Positions 7,501 through 15,834 of a stretch of 64,000 nucleotides of DNA are shown here, one piece after another; position 1 is the first letter of the stretch; every line of letters starts with the position of its first letter. The position numbers and the translations under genes are program-made. Below the pieces are notes generated by a model that made no database searches, had not been told where the DNA came from, and was given only the letters and a program-made list of their open reading frames with translations. The stretch is from Acidobacteriota bacterium (GTDB lineage: Bacteria > Acidobacteriota > Blastocatellia > RBC074): NCBI GenBank assembly GCA_016196035.1, contig JACPYM010000006.1:62001-126000 (forward strand), in the 5' to 3' direction.

Positions 7501-10164
7501 CTGACGGCGACACAACCGCCGAATCTGGCAATCCCCATCAGCGCGACCGTCACTGACAACACGGGCGTGCAAAGCGTCAAGCTGTTTTTCCGCGCGGCGG
7601 GCGCAAGCAATTACACCGAACGCGCGATGACGGCGAGCGGCAATCTGTATGCGGCCACGTTGCTGGCGGGCGAAGTCGTTGCGCCGGGCGTGGACTATTA
7701 CCTCGAAGCGCGCGACGCGGCCAGCGTGGTGCGCGCGGGACAGCCGGACAATCCCTATCGTTTCGCCGTGGTGGATCGGCCCTTTATTGACGGCCTCGCG
7801 CCGGTCATTGGGTCGGCAGCGGGCGGCACGACGGTGACGTTGGCCGGGCGCAATTTCAAACCCGGCGCGGTGGTGCGCTTCGATCAGGCCATCGCCACGG
7901 TAACGAGCGTCAGCGCAACGCAAATCATTTGCACCACGCCGCCGCACTTCCCGGCGGTGGTGGATGTGCGCGTCGTCAACGCTGATGGCGCGAGCGATGT
8001 GCGGACGGGCGGCTTCACTTATCAGGCCGCGAGCACCCTGTCCTTGCCCACCTTGAGCGGGCCGCGCAATGTGCGCGTGCAAATTCCGCTCAACGCCAAC
8101 GTCAGCGGCTTGACCGCCGCTGATGTGCGCATCACGTTCAACAGCGCGGTGCTCAGCGCCGTCAGCGCGCAACGGGGCACGCTGGTTCCAAATTGGAGTG
8201 TGCAGTCCAACCTGACCACGCCCGGCGAAGTGCGTTTGGCACTGGCTTCGTCCAGCGGGCCGGTGAGCGGCACAGGCACGCTGGCGGTGCTTGAATTCGA
8301 CATACCCGGCACACCTGGCAGCACGACGCCGCTCACCTTCGCCAGCGCGTTGTTGAATGGCGGCGCGCTCAGTGCCACGACGACCAATGGCGCGTTCAAC
8401 GTCTTGCCGGAGTATTCCATCGCGGGCACGGTGCGGCATTGGCAGACCAATGCGGGCGTGCCCGCTGTGCAACTGGCCTTGAGCGGCGCGCGCAATTACA
8501 GCGCCGCGACCAATGCCGGCGGCGCGTTCAGCGTGAATGATGTGCTGGCGGGCAATTACACGTTGACGCCCAGCAAGACGGATGGCGCGGCGGGCATCTC
8601 GGCGTTGGACGCCTCGTTGATCCTGCAACATTCCGCCGGATTGATTACGCTGACCGGCGCGGCGCTCGTGGCGGCGGATGCGGATCGCAGCGGCGCGGTG
8701 AATTCACAAGACGCTTTTTACGCGCTGCAATACGCGGTGGGTTTAATCGGCCTGCCCTTCCCTGGCGCCGACCGCGTGTGGGATTTCACTCCGCCCACGC
8801 GCCCATACGCCAATCTCAACAGCAATCAGATCAATCAGGATTTCAGCGCCATCCTGCTGGGCGATGTGAACGGCAGCTTCACCGGCGGCAACCAGCCAAG
8901 CACGCTGGCGACGCTGGCGCTGCCCACCGTCACTGTGCCCAACGGCGCGGATCTCCTGTTGCCGCTCGCGCTGACGCTGCCCTCCGGTGCGTTGTACGGC
9001 GCGGAAATGCGCCTCGCTTATGACCCGGCGGTGCTCACCTTGCTCGCGGTCGAGAGCGGCGCGCTGACCAACAACTGGCTGCGCGCGGTCAATCTCAACA
9101 CGCCGGGCTTGCTGCGGGTGGCGCTGGCTGGCAGCCAAGGTGTAACGGCGAACGGCGAATTGTTGCGCTTGCGGTTGCGCGCGCACGGCGCGGTAGGTAG
9201 CAATTCGACCGTCACGATCACCCAGGCCAGCCTCAACGAAGGCGGCATCGGCACGACGCTCGTGCCGGGTCGCGTGACCTTGCGCAAGCGCGCCGTCAAA
9301 GCCGATTTCGACGTGGATGGCCAGACCGATTTGGCCGTCTGGCGCGGCTCGACGGGCGAATGGCTGATTCAACGCAGCAGCAACCAAACACTGCAAAGCG
9401 TCGCCTGGGGCACGAGCAACGATCCTTACAACGACGTGGTCGCGCCGGGCGATTACGACGGCGATGGCAAAGCCGATGTGGCCGTCTGGCGGCCCAGCGA
9501 CGGCGGCTGGTATATCCGCCATTCGTCGAATGGGGCAATCGTCACACAGTTCTGGGGCACGCGCGGCGACGTGCCGGTGGCAGATGATTACGACGGCGAT
9601 GGCAAAACCGACCTCGCCGTTTGGCGGCCCAGCAACGGCACATGGTATGTGCTGCGCAGCTCGGATGGCAGCTATGCGGTCGAGCAATGGGGCGCGGCGG
9701 GCGATACACCGGTCGTCGGCGATTACGACGGCGATGGCAAAGCCGATCTGGCCGTCTGGCGCGGGCGCGAAGGCAACTGGTATCTCAAACTCAGCAGCGG
9801 CGGCATTCAGGTCACGGCCTGGGGCGCTGGTTACGCGCCGTACAACGATGTGCCGGTGCCCGCCGATTATGACGGCGACGGCAAGACCGACCTGGCCATC
9901 TGGCGCGGCGCTGACAGCCTCTGGTACATCCGCCAAAGCTCAGACGGCCAAGCTAAACTGCGGCAATGGGGCGCGAATTACGCCCCCTACAACGACGTGC
10001 CGGCGCCGGGTGATTACGACGGCGATGGTAAGGCGGACATTGCTGTCTGGCGGCCTACAACCGGCACCTGGTATGTCTGGCGCAGCAGCGACGGCACATA
10101 CCTCATTCAGCAACACGGCCAGCCGGGCGATACGCCCATCCCGGCCAGCCGCAATAACCAATAG
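4510..10164 (+). CDS. Giant secreted multidomain protein (CSLREA, beta-helix, Ig-like, IPT, cohesin/dockerin-like, FG-GAP)
   Basis: 1884 residues with a signal peptide. In order, with rough residue ranges: He_PIG-type Ig domain 135-219; CSLREA motif (DGFCSLREALQAAN) 221-250; right-handed beta-helix with repeated NVI-GN turns 261-611; Ig-like 727-811; second He_PIG 812-896; FN3-like 897-988; IPT/TIG (AAGGTTVTLAGRNF) 1091-1172; cohesin-like 1177-1297; carboxypeptidase-regulatory-like fold 1302-1358; dockerin-like loops (DADRSGAVNSQDA) 1361-1420; second cohesin-like 1468-1591; six FG-GAP/VCBS repeats with Ca-binding DYDGDGKAD loops 1598-1880. No catalytic centre or sorting signal was recognised. 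The start is supported by GGAGGG upstream. It is probably an adhesin or surface scaffold. Confidence 0.85.
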   Translation: MKRSARRYQIAMLGLLPALLSLTIFAHRMVTATRSSNFASIERAANTAAHSKTIQPTRNAATNASTMVLAPAQSGGAFTLVKAAVTSGGEYCANGAFSLQGTAGQFSADLLAGGTFSISGGLLGGGGGALQCPVITITPTSLPTATLNAVYDQTLTASGGVAPYSFDIISVTSPPAGLRFNPAGTLSGSPAEAGLFPFTVRATDANGCTATQSYTLLVQPASIVVNTTADTVVADGFCSLREALQAANTNVAVNECAAGNPGLDIIAFDLGPGTPRIDVTGTLLPFITETIVLDGAAGPGGATRVELNGVQAGANADGLDLRATDSTLRSLVINRFSRDGIVIRSFQNKVENCLIGTDALAAADQGNQRYGIYLLSPSNMIGGTAPGTRNVISGNDGGGIAIASGGNSVCGNYIGTNMTGMTALGNGGAAGDLSFGILLSGGVVNNGTGINNVIGGSTNAARNVIAGNLGAGIATFGTAQNLIQGNFIGLNSAGSGLLGNGGEGLNLSSAQEHIGGDLPGTGNVIAGNGRVGIRVQDFNGNISGAGGSHTIEGNSIYGNNGSGILIDGSGLNKNNRVSQNSITNNAYLAIDLAIGNLGAFAQTGDGVTVNSLSGLNSTYPNTRLPFPVLDAPLTPGAATGSYATLAFVNAIPAYPVRLEFFASATCDCSGYGEGETYLGNLILQADGTFTFNYTPIAGKPVLTATAIDANGNTSEFSQCVGGPPQTPPVITTQPASQTIAAGASVTFSVAASGTNLSYQWRKNSSNLGGATASNYTIASVTAADAGAYDVVVSDACGRTATSTSATLTIGACPALTVGPAALPSGVVGQAYPAISFTAAGGSNTTVFSLTGTLPNGLSFSNGQLSGTPTQAGSFNFTVTATEGACTSQRNYTLIVGALNLQATGNEGFVALNWTRSGFGTLNGFKLYRAADLNGPYTLLNGAIAANATSVNDNSVTPNTTYFYKLTLVDANNVESAFSNAAAATPVDVVPPVIAHTPLTATQPPNLAIPISATVTDNTGVQSVKLFFRAAGASNYTERAMTASGNLYAATLLAGEVVAPGVDYYLEARDAASVVRAGQPDNPYRFAVVDRPFIDGLAPVIGSAAGGTTVTLAGRNFKPGAVVRFDQAIATVTSVSATQIICTTPPHFPAVVDVRVVNADGASDVRTGGFTYQAASTLSLPTLSGPRNVRVQIPLNANVSGLTAADVRITFNSAVLSAVSAQRGTLVPNWSVQSNLTTPGEVRLALASSSGPVSGTGTLAVLEFDIPGTPGSTTPLTFASALLNGGALSATTTNGAFNVLPEYSIAGTVRHWQTNAGVPAVQLALSGARNYSAATNAGGAFSVNDVLAGNYTLTPSKTDGAAGISALDASLILQHSAGLITLTGAALVAADADRSGAVNSQDAFYALQYAVGLIGLPFPGADRVWDFTPPTRPYANLNSNQINQDFSAILLGDVNGSFTGGNQPSTLATLALPTVTVPNGADLLLPLALTLPSGALYGAEMRLAYDPAVLTLLAVESGALTNNWLRAVNLNTPGLLRVALAGSQGVTANGELLRLRLRAHGAVGSNSTVTITQASLNEGGIGTTLVPGRVTLRKRAVKADFDVDGQTDLAVWRGSTGEWLIQRSSNQTLQSVAWGTSNDPYNDVVAPGDYDGDGKADVAVWRPSDGGWYIRHSSNGAIVTQFWGTRGDVPVADDYDGDGKTDLAVWRPSNGTWYVLRSSDGSYAVEQWGAAGDTPVVGDYDGDGKADLAVWRGREGNWYLKLSSGGIQVTAWGAGYAPYNDVPVPADYDGDGKTDLAIWRGADSLWYIRQSSDGQAKLRQWGANYAPYNDVPAPGDYDGDGKADIAVWRPTTGTWYVWRSSDGTYLIQQHGQPGDTPIPASRNNQ

Positions 10165-10385
10165 GAGCCAAGCATGAACACTGACACTTTTATGCATCAC
10201 GCGGCTGTTCCGGGATAGGCCGATGGAAGGGGTGTGGCGTGCGTTGACGGATTGGCAAAAACAGCCGCTACAGTAGGCCGCGCTAACTGAAACCGCGTTG
10301 CCGCAAGCCGTGGTCGTGTGCTGACACGCAACGCACGCCTTGGCAAGCAGCGCCGTTCAATCCGCGTGCGTTGGATTCGTCAACA

Positions 10386-10425
10386 CGAGGTGAATTTCAA
10401 ATTGGCCAATTTGAAATTCACCTCG
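10386..10425. terminator. 40-bp perfect palindrome between convergent genes
   Basis: CGAGGTGAATTTC... at 10386-10405 is followed directly by its exact reverse complement at 10406-10425. There is no spacer, so as RNA it would be a near 18-bp stem with a tiny loop. It sits 3 bp beyond the stop codon of the minus-strand cyclase gene and about 220 bp after the plus-strand gene, so a bidirectional terminator is the simplest reading. In the gap upstream (10165-10385) there is only a 14-codon ORF with a good RBS at 10174-10218, which I do not call a gene. Confidence 0.6.
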
Positions 10426-10427
10426 CT

Positions 10428-11402
10428 TCATTTCAACGCCAGCGCATTGGGCGGTGAAGCGACGCCACCGCGTTTATTGAGCGGGGCGGAGGTAAAGAAA
10501 ACTTCGTAACGCCCATCCGCCACGCACGCCGCGGCCAGCGCATCCAAGGTAAACATCTCGCCGATGGGCATGCCCCACAGGCCGATGATCGTGCTGTGCA
10601 GCATCTCACCGGGTTTGCCGTCGGCATGGGGCAGTGGCGGATAAGCTTCAAACGCCGGCTGATCACCGGCAATGGCGGCGAAATGATTGTCCCAAAGAAA
10701 GCGCAACGAGTCTTCACTTTGCTCGATGCCGCACGCGCTGAACGCGCCGGGTTGCGCCAGTGCCGTGCGTTCTTCGAGGTTCAGCGCGTTATACCATTCG
10801 ATCCAGCCCGTGCGCAGCAGCAGGATGTCGCCGATCTCAAAGCGCAGGCCCTGCCAATCCGCCGCCGCTTGGATTTGCGCCGCCGTGATTGGCGCACGTT
10901 CGCCCGGTTTGAATTCGATACTGTGCGCGGCGGCATAATGCGCGTAATCCACCAGCACGCCGCGCCCCGCAATGCCGCGCCGCGCCCAGTGTTCGATGCC
11001 GTTGCGCGTGCCCGTTGCGCCGGTGATTTGTTCGGCAGTGACGCCGTTATAAAAGCCGTATTCGCGATGGCCGAAATGCGTCAGCCCATCCCATTGCGAC
11101 GACGATTGCGTGTTGAAGTTGTCGTAGACATCGTCAAACACATTGTGCCGCCGCTTGTTGATCGTATGCCGCAACGCCGCGCGCGCGAACAGCGGCGGAT
11201 CGGGCAATTCCAACGCCCAGTTCAGCGCGAAGACTTCACCGCGTTGCACCAGCCGTGCGGCAGCGGCAACGCGTTCCGGCGTCAACAGATTCAGCGTTCC
11301 GATTTGATCATCGTCGCCAAAGACGCCCCAAGCCGAATGCGGCGGCGCGTCCGATTTAATCGGCAATTCGTCAAAAGTCGGTAAGTGTTCGGGTAAGCTC
11401 AT
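10428..11402 (-). CDS. Cyclase-family (kynurenine formamidase-like) metal hydrolase
   Basis: 324 residues, full length for the long branch of the cyclase family (PF04199), which includes bacterial arylformamidase and isatin hydrolase. The metal-binding stretch QWDGLTHFGH around residues 100-110 stands in for the classic HxGTHxDxPxH motif. Other family features are the N-terminal WGVFGDDDQIGTLNLLTPE and a late GDILLLRTGW. The enzymes use a divalent metal to hydrolyse small cyclic amides, lactams or anhydrides; the substrate here is unknown. The gene lies 27 bp downstream of, and on the same strand as, the sigma-54 activator gene, so both may share a transcript. Confidence 0.85.
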   Translation of the reverse strand: MSLPEHLPTFDELPIKSDAPPHSAWGVFGDDDQIGTLNLLTPERVAAAARLVQRGEVFALNWALELPDPPLFARAALRHTINKRRHNVFDDVYDNFNTQSSSQWDGLTHFGHREYGFYNGVTAEQITGATGTRNGIEHWARRGIAGRGVLVDYAHYAAAHSIEFKPGERAPITAAQIQAAADWQGLRFEIGDILLLRTGWIEWYNALNLEERTALAQPGAFSACGIEQSEDSLRFLWDNHFAAIAGDQPAFEAYPPLPHADGKPGEMLHSTIIGLWGMPIGEMFTLDALAAACVADGRYEVFFTSAPLNKRGGVASPPNALALK

Positions 11403-11429
11403 AGAATCAGGTGCTCCGTTGTTGAAAGT

Positions 11430-13037
11430 TCAGCCGCGCATTTTCTTAATGCCAAGGGACTGCAAACGTGACGCCAGCGTCGTGGGTTTAACGCCCAGCA
11501 ATTCCGCCGCGCCACCCGCGCCATAAATCTTCCCGTTCGCCGCTGCGAGCGCGGCCAGCAGGTTAGCGCGTTCCTGCGCTTCCCATTCCGCTTGGGTGAG
11601 AAAGGCGGGGGCGGGTTCAATGTGTTTGGCTACCGGCGCGGCAACAGCCGCTTCATCCGGCGGCAAAATCAGGTTCAGGTTGAGCGGTTGTGCCCCGCAA
11701 CTGGAAAGAATCATGGCGCGTTCGATGACGTTTTGCAGTTCGCGCACGTTGCCGGGCCAGGCGTAATTTTGCAGCCGTTGCATTTGTTCACCCGTAACCT
11801 GCAACTGGCCGCAACGCGCTTGCTTGCTCGCTGCCAGAATGAAGTGATGCACGAGCAGGGGAATGTCGGCGCGGCGTTCGCGCAATGGTGGCAATTCAAT
11901 CGGGAAGACGCTCAGGCGGAAAAACAAATCCTGACGGAACGTTCCGGCTTCGATCTCGCGGCGCAAATCGCGATTGGTCGCCGCGACGATGCGCACGTTG
12001 GTGCGGCGCGTTTTCTCTTCGCCGACGCGCTCGAAAGTGCCTTCCTGCAAGACGCGCAAGAGCTTGCTTTGCAAATCCAGCGGGATTTCGCCGACTTCAT
12101 CGAGAAAGAGCGTGCCGCCGTCCGCGAGTTGAAACCGGCCCACGCGATCACGAATCGCGCCGGTGAAGGCGCCGCGCACGTGGCCGAAAAACTCACTCTC
12201 GAACAAATCGTGCGGGATCGAAGCGCAGTTCACTTTGACCAGCGGCCCCGCCGCACGCGGGCTGCGTTCGTGAATGGCGCGGGCGATCAATTCTTTGCCA
12301 GTGCCAGATTCGCCCAGCACCAAAACATTCGCTTCGCTTTGCGCGACGAGCGTGATCTGGTCGAGCACTTTATGCAGCGCCGGACTCTCACCGACAATGT
12401 CACCGAACAAGCGTTCCTGCTTGGCCTCTTCGCGCAGGTAATCGTTTTCGAGTTTCAGTTGTTCGCGCAGCCGTTCAATCTCAGCAAAGGCGCGACTGTT
12501 GGACAACGCGACCGCCGCGTGATCGGCGAACATGCGCAACCAGGTGAACTCTTGGGGCTGCAATGTCTGGCGGCTGAACACTGCCAGCACACCCAAAATT
12601 TCTCCGCGAAAGATCAGCGGCTGCCCGGCGAACGACCGAAGGCCTTCGCTCTCGGCCCATTTCGGACGCGCAATCCACGCGCTTTCCTGCCGTATGTCCG
12701 CCAGCAACAACGGCTCGCCTGTTGCACCAATCTTGCCGATCTTGCGCACGCCCAGCGGAAAGCGCCGAAAGTCGCCCTCCAAGCGCGCCCAATCTTCGAC
12801 GCCTGCTTTCGTGGGTTTGCCCGCGCTCGCCATCAGGTGCAGACATTCCGTTTGATTTGGGCACTCCAATTTCATCGGGCATCCCGCGCAAATATCGCCC
12901 GGAGCCTTCAGCCACAGCCGCGCCAGGGCGACGCCGGGTTGTGCAACCAGCCCCTCGACGATTTGTTGCAACACGGTTTCGACCGAACGCTCCTGCGCAA
13001 GCGCCAGCGACACAGTTTGTAGCGATTCGAGTTCCAT
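11430..13037 (-). CDS. Sigma-54-dependent activator with Cys-containing GAF sensor
   Basis: 535 residues. Residues 1-175 are a GAF-type sensor containing C50-x2-C53-x5-C59-x5-C65-x-H67, a likely metal or redox centre. A coiled linker follows. The AAA+ domain has Walker A GESGTGKE, an intact GAFTGA loop for sigma-54 contact, Walker [11 protein letters not shown] and an arginine-finger region. A Fis-type HTH ends the protein ([20 protein letters not shown]). It should bind upstream of a -24/-12 promoter and drive ATP-dependent open-complex formation. Divergent to it lies an AhpD-like gene with a good sigma-54 promoter, the obvious target. The signal is not known; peroxide, NO or metal would fit the Cys cluster. 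Confidence 0.92.
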   Translation of the reverse strand: MELESLQTVSLALAQERSVETVLQQIVEGLVAQPGVALARLWLKAPGDICAGCPMKLECPNQTECLHLMASAGKPTKAGVEDWARLEGDFRRFPLGVRKIGKIGATGEPLLLADIRQESAWIARPKWAESEGLRSFAGQPLIFRGEILGVLAVFSRQTLQPQEFTWLRMFADHAAVALSNSRAFAEIERLREQLKLENDYLREEAKQERLFGDIVGESPALHKVLDQITLVAQSEANVLVLGESGTGKELIARAIHERSPRAAGPLVKVNCASIPHDLFESEFFGHVRGAFTGAIRDRVGRFQLADGGTLFLDEVGEIPLDLQSKLLRVLQEGTFERVGEEKTRRTNVRIVAATNRDLRREIEAGTFRQDLFFRLSVFPIELPPLRERRADIPLLVHHFILAASKQARCGQLQVTGEQMQRLQNYAWPGNVRELQNVIERAMILSSCGAQPLNLNLILPPDEAAVAAPVAKHIEPAPAFLTQAEWEAQERANLLAALAAANGKIYGAGGAAELLGVKPTTLASRLQSLGIKKMRG

Positions 13038-13052
13038 TGCGCCGCCACTTTA

Positions 13053-13119
13053 CACGAACTCTCGTGATTGGGAACGCAGGCTTTCGTGGTTTAACGAGAT
13101 TTCGGGGCGAGGCCGAAAT
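13053..13119. promoter_or_regulatory. Candidate enhancer sites of the sigma-54 activator
   Basis: Three inverted motifs lie in the divergent spacer: CACGA-n4-TCGTG at 13053-13066, TCGT-n6-ACGA at 13084-13097, and ATTTCGG-n7-CCGAAAT at 13099-13119. The first two share a TCGTG half-site. They lie about 85-150 bp upstream of the predicted start site near 13202, the usual place for sigma-54 enhancer elements. The first is also close to the regulator's own start codon, which would allow autoregulation. Binding is inferred. Confidence 0.5.
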
Positions 13120-13175
13120 GGCTGAAAACGACCCAACCTGTTTGCATTGAGCCAGATGACTTGCAGTTCAGGCTG

Positions 13176-13191
13176 CGGCACAACGAATGCA
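13176..13191 (+). promoter_or_regulatory. Sigma-54 (-24/-12) promoter of the AhpD-like gene
   Basis: CGGCACAACGAATGCA keeps the invariant GG (13177-13178) and GC (13189-13190) with exactly 10 bp between them and closely matches TGGCAC-N5-TTGCA. The predicted start is near 13202, giving an 80-nt leader to the ATG at 13283. The neighbouring divergent gene encodes a sigma-54 activator, which strengthens the call. Confidence 0.7.
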
Positions 13192-13282
13192 CTTAGTGAG
13201 TTCGCAAGGCAAGACGAAACGCCAGATGGGCTGGCGAATCAGTTGCCATCAACACACGAATCAAACAGGAGAAGAAACCATC

Positions 13283-13843
13283 ATGCCTAGACTGAACGCG
13301 ATTGATCCCAAAGAAGCGACCGGCCAAGCCAAAGAATTGCTGGACGGCGTCAAAGCCAAAATCGGAATGGTGCCGAACTTAATGCGCACCTTTGCCAATT
13401 CACCGGCGGCGCTCGCGGGCTATTTGAATTTTAGCGGCGCGCTCAGCGGCGGCTTGCTCGAGGGCAAGTTGCGCGAGCAGATCGCGTTGGCTGTGGCTGA
13501 TGCCAATAGTTGCGAATACTGCCTGGCGGCGCATACCGCCATTGGCAAAATGGTTGGCCTGAACGAAAACGAACTCGTCGCCAGCCGCAAAGCCAGTTCG
13601 ACCGATGCAAAGACGAACGCGGCGCTGATGTTCGCGCACCAGCTTGTGGTCAAACGCGGTGAAGTGGACGACAGCGATGTGCGCACGGTGCGCGCCGCCG
13701 GGTTCGGCGACGGCGAAATCACTGAGATCGTCGCCAACGTCGCGCTGAACATCTTCACCAACTATTTCAACCACGTCGCGCAAACCGTCGTGGATTTTCC
13801 GAAGGTCGCACTGGCCGCCAGGAACGCGAGCTATAGACCTTAA
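13283..13843 (+). CDS. AhpD-like carboxymuconolactone decarboxylase family protein
   Basis: 186 residues from the ATG at 13283, chosen because AGGAGAAG lies 7 bp upstream and the product then begins as in the family (MPRLNAIDP). The all-helical AhpD fold carries E65 in KLREQIAL and C77-x2-C80-x3-H84 in SCEYCLAAH, the proton relay and redox-active cysteines of alkylhydroperoxidase D-type enzymes. A role in peroxide reduction or thiol redox chemistry in the cytoplasm is likely. Its own sigma-54 promoter and the divergent activator suggest induction by a specific stress. The exact substrate cannot be read from the sequence. Confidence 0.88.
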   Translation: MPRLNAIDPKEATGQAKELLDGVKAKIGMVPNLMRTFANSPAALAGYLNFSGALSGGLLEGKLREQIALAVADANSCEYCLAAHTAIGKMVGLNENELVASRKASSTDAKTNAALMFAHQLVVKRGEVDDSDVRTVRAAGFGDGEITEIVANVALNIFTNYFNHVAQTVVDFPKVALAARNASYRP

Positions 13844-13851
13844 GAAAATGC

Positions 13852-13942
13852 AACCACGAAGAAACGAAGTACACGAAGCGGGAAGCAGGTCTTTCATTGG
13901 ATTTTCTCTGCTTCCTTCGTGCTCTTCGTCTCTTCGTGGCTA
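13852..13942. repeat. Imperfect inverted repeat of CACGAAG/CTTCGTG motifs
   Basis: The left half (CCACGAAGAAACGAAG and ACACGAAG) pairs imperfectly with the right half (CTTCGTGCTCTTCGTC, CTTCGTGG) around a T-rich centre. It lies just after the AhpD-like gene and could end its transcript. Motifs of this kind recur in genomes of this group (general knowledge). Together with the following repeat it fills the 310-bp gap to the next gene. Confidence 0.65.
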
Positions 13943-13989
13943 GTTTCTTTTCTTGAACGCTATAGTTTGGAAACGGAGTGAAAGTCACC

Positions 13990-14138
13990 GGTACGGTACC
14001 GCGCGTGTAAGCGAGCGGCGCGTCAGTTCAAGCCAAGTGGCACAACGATGCAGCCTCCGCTTGCTCACGCGCGCGGTACCGCCCCAGTTGCAACGATGCA
14101 GCCTCCGCTTGCTCACGCGCGCGGTACTGCCCCAGTTG
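13990..14138. repeat. GGTACCG-family repeat with tandem 48-bp duplication
   Basis: A left arm at 13990-14025 (ACGGTACCGCGCGTGTAAGCG...) faces two right arms in tandem. The 48-bp units at 14043-14090 and 14091-14138 differ by a single base and each contain CGCTTGCTCACGCGCGCGG. The same arm forms the perfect-looking inverted repeat at 58008-58147. The second unit ends 3 bp before the RBS of the next gene. Confidence 0.85.
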
Positions 14139-14153
14139 CAAGGAGCGAAATCA

Positions 14154-14762
14154 ATGGCCCGGAATTTTGCCGAGATTGCTTTCACTGAAAGCGTCAAAGC
14201 GCAGCAGGAAAAATACGGTTCGCGGCACTCGTATGCGCGGCTGGAAGCGCAAGCACGCGGCACTGAAATCGGCGCGCACGAAGCCGAGTTCATCGCTGAG
14301 CGCGACGGCTTTTATCTTTCGACCGTAGGCGAAAGCGGCTTCCCCTATGTCCAGTTTCGCGGCGGGCCGCAAGGTTTCTTGAAAGTGCTGGACGCGCGGA
14401 CGCTGGCTTACGCCGACTTTCGCGGCAACCGGCAATACATCAGCGCCGGCAACCTGACGCGCAACGACAAAGCCGCGCTGATCCTGATGGATTACGCCAA
14501 TCGTCAGCGGCTGAAAATTTATGCCCGCATCGAAGTCGTCGAAGCCAAAGACGCGCCTACCTTGATCACGCAACTGCAAGACCCGAGTTACGAGGCGCAG
14601 GTCGAACGCGCCATGCTTTTGCACGTCGAAGCCTTTGACTGGAACTGTCCGCAACACATCACGCCGCGTTACACCAGCGAAGAGATCCGCGCACTGAACG
14701 CGCCGCTTTACGAACACGTCGCCCAACTCGAAGCCGAAATCGCCCGGCTCAAAACCAAGTAA
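14154..14762 (+). CDS. Pyridoxamine 5'-phosphate oxidase-like flavoprotein
   Basis: 202 residues. The ATG at 14154 has AAGGAG 8 bp upstream; a longer reading frame extends into the repeat array and is rejected. The split-barrel FMN-binding family is suggested by FYLSTVGESGFPYVQFRGGPQGF (residues about 50-72) and YADFRGNRQYISAGNL. Residues 160-202 form a tail with a helix (EHVAQLEAEIARL). Members reduce or bind flavin and are often stress-related; a pyridoxine-pathway role is not implied. Nine bases separate it from the following DUF1348 gene, so the two probably form an operon. Confidence 0.82.
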   Translation: MARNFAEIAFTESVKAQQEKYGSRHSYARLEAQARGTEIGAHEAEFIAERDGFYLSTVGESGFPYVQFRGGPQGFLKVLDARTLAYADFRGNRQYISAGNLTRNDKAALILMDYANRQRLKIYARIEVVEAKDAPTLITQLQDPSYEAQVERAMLLHVEAFDWNCPQHITPRYTSEEIRALNAPLYEHVAQLEAEIARLKTK

Positions 14763-14771
14763 GGAGCAGTT

Positions 14772-15188
14772 ATGCCCGCACCCATCATCAAACCGCCCTT
14801 CACCCTCGAAAGCGCCCGCGCTAAAGTGCAAGCCGCCGAAGACGCCTGGAATTCGCGCGACCCTGAACGCGTCGCGCTGGCTTACACACCCGATTCCGAA
14901 TGGCGCAATCGCACGGAGTTTTTCAGCGGACGCGCGGCCATCCGGGAATTCCTGCGCCGCAAATGGGCCAAGGAACTGGATTATCGCTTGATGAAAGAGT
15001 TGTGGGCCTATACGGACAACCGCATCTCGGTGCGCTTTGAATATGAATGGCACGATGCGGCAGGCCAATGGTTCCGCACGCATGGCAACGAGCATTGGGA
15101 ATTTGATGACGAAGGCTTGCTATGCCGCCGGGATATGAGCGCCAATGACTATCCGATTGAAGAGTTACAAAGGCGTTATCGCGCCTGA
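14772..15188 (+). CDS. DUF1348 / NTF2-like small protein
   Basis: 138 residues. The text of the family is clear: [37 protein letters not shown] and [14 protein letters not shown]. It has the NTF2/SnoaL cone fold. The C-terminus is about 15-20 residues shorter than the homologues I recall, stopping at LQRRYRA. Function unknown. RBS AAGGAG precedes the ATG. Operon partner of the upstream flavoprotein gene. Confidence 0.85.
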   Translation: MPAPIIKPPFTLESARAKVQAAEDAWNSRDPERVALAYTPDSEWRNRTEFFSGRAAIREFLRRKWAKELDYRLMKELWAYTDNRISVRFEYEWHDAAGQWFRTHGNEHWEFDDEGLLCRRDMSANDYPIEELQRRYRA

Positions 15189-15210
15189 CGTAACGCCATT
15201 CCAATCGTTG

Positions 15211-15834
15211 TCATTGATGCGGCTTCATACTCCGCCTTTGATAAAAGGCCGCCGCTTTCGCCCGATTCCCGCAGATCGCCATGCTGCACCACCGCCGACA
15301 GTGATTCTTCGTCACATCATAGAAGTAGATCAGGCACTCAGGGGTTTCGCACTTTCTGAGGTAAGCAGGGTTGCCGTAGCAGAGCAGGTCGGCGGCGGCT
15401 TCGGCAATCGGCGCAAGCAACCGTCCGGGTTCGCTGAAGCCGGCGTGGAAGTGTTTCTCGAAGCCGTTCTCGGTTCGCACGACTTCAACGTAGCCGTTCT
15501 CTTCTTTCAAGATCAGGTTGACCGTCTCGAGCGCCGCGGGTTTGATGGTCGCGCCCTGCGCCGTGTCAATGATTACCTCGCGCAGTACCTCCCGGAACTT
15601 CAGCGCGCGTTTGAAAACCTGCGCCGCCTTCGGTCTGTCACTCCACTCTAGGAGCAATTCTTTGGCTTGCGATAAGTCCAGCAACTCAGTCCTCACCGCC
15701 CAGGCGATCAAATCCTCGAACGATTCCAGCAACTCCTTCGGCGCACCATTTTCGCGGATCCGGGTGTTGACAAAATCAATGCTCAGATTGTTCCCGACTA
15801 GATAGAACTTCGACGTATCAAGCTGTTGCGCCAT
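15211..15834 (-). CDS. CGNR zinc-finger (ABATE domain) protein, probable regulator
   Basis: 207 residues. An N-terminal ABATE-type stress-associated domain (FYLVGNNLSIDFVNT start) is followed by the CGNR zinc finger near residues 160-200: CETPEC, then HCRRWCSMAICGNRAKAAAFYQRR. Four cysteines and the name-giving CGNR are present. Such proteins are predicted DNA-binding regulators. It is divergent from the SDR gene at 16046 with a 211-bp spacer, so control of the SDR-hydrolase-MDR set is plausible. It converges with the DUF1348 gene. Confidence in family is high, in target low. Confidence 0.88.
   Translation of the reverse strand: MAQQLDTSKFYLVGNNLSIDFVNTRIRENGAPKELLESFEDLIAWAVRTELLDLSQAKELLLEWSDRPKAAQVFKRALKFREVLREVIIDTAQGATIKPAALETVNLILKEENGYVEVVRTENGFEKHFHAGFSEPGRLLAPIAEAAADLLCYGNPAYLRKCETPECLIYFYDVTKNHCRRWCSMAICGNRAKAAAFYQRRSMKPHQ

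Noticed and set aside
7087-8631. Long open frame (514 codons) on the minus strand
   Set aside because: It is antisense to the giant secreted protein and its translation is Arg/Ala-rich without any family feature.
10174-10218. 14-codon ORF with a good RBS after the giant gene
   Set aside because: Too short, with no recognisable peptide; it may be a chance start or a remnant.
11592-13022. Long open frame (476 codons) on the plus strand
   Set aside because: It is antisense to the sigma-54 activator gene, which has clear domains; the frame is open because of the GC-rich third positions.
13187-13282. Upstream start at 13187 for the AhpD-like gene
   Set aside because: It overlaps the -12 element and would precede the predicted transcript start; the ATG at 13283 has a strong RBS and a family-like N-terminus.
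14043-14138. Tandem 48-bp units as a CRISPR array
   Set aside because: Only two adjacent units without unique spacers, no cas genes; the unit belongs to a dispersed palindrome family.
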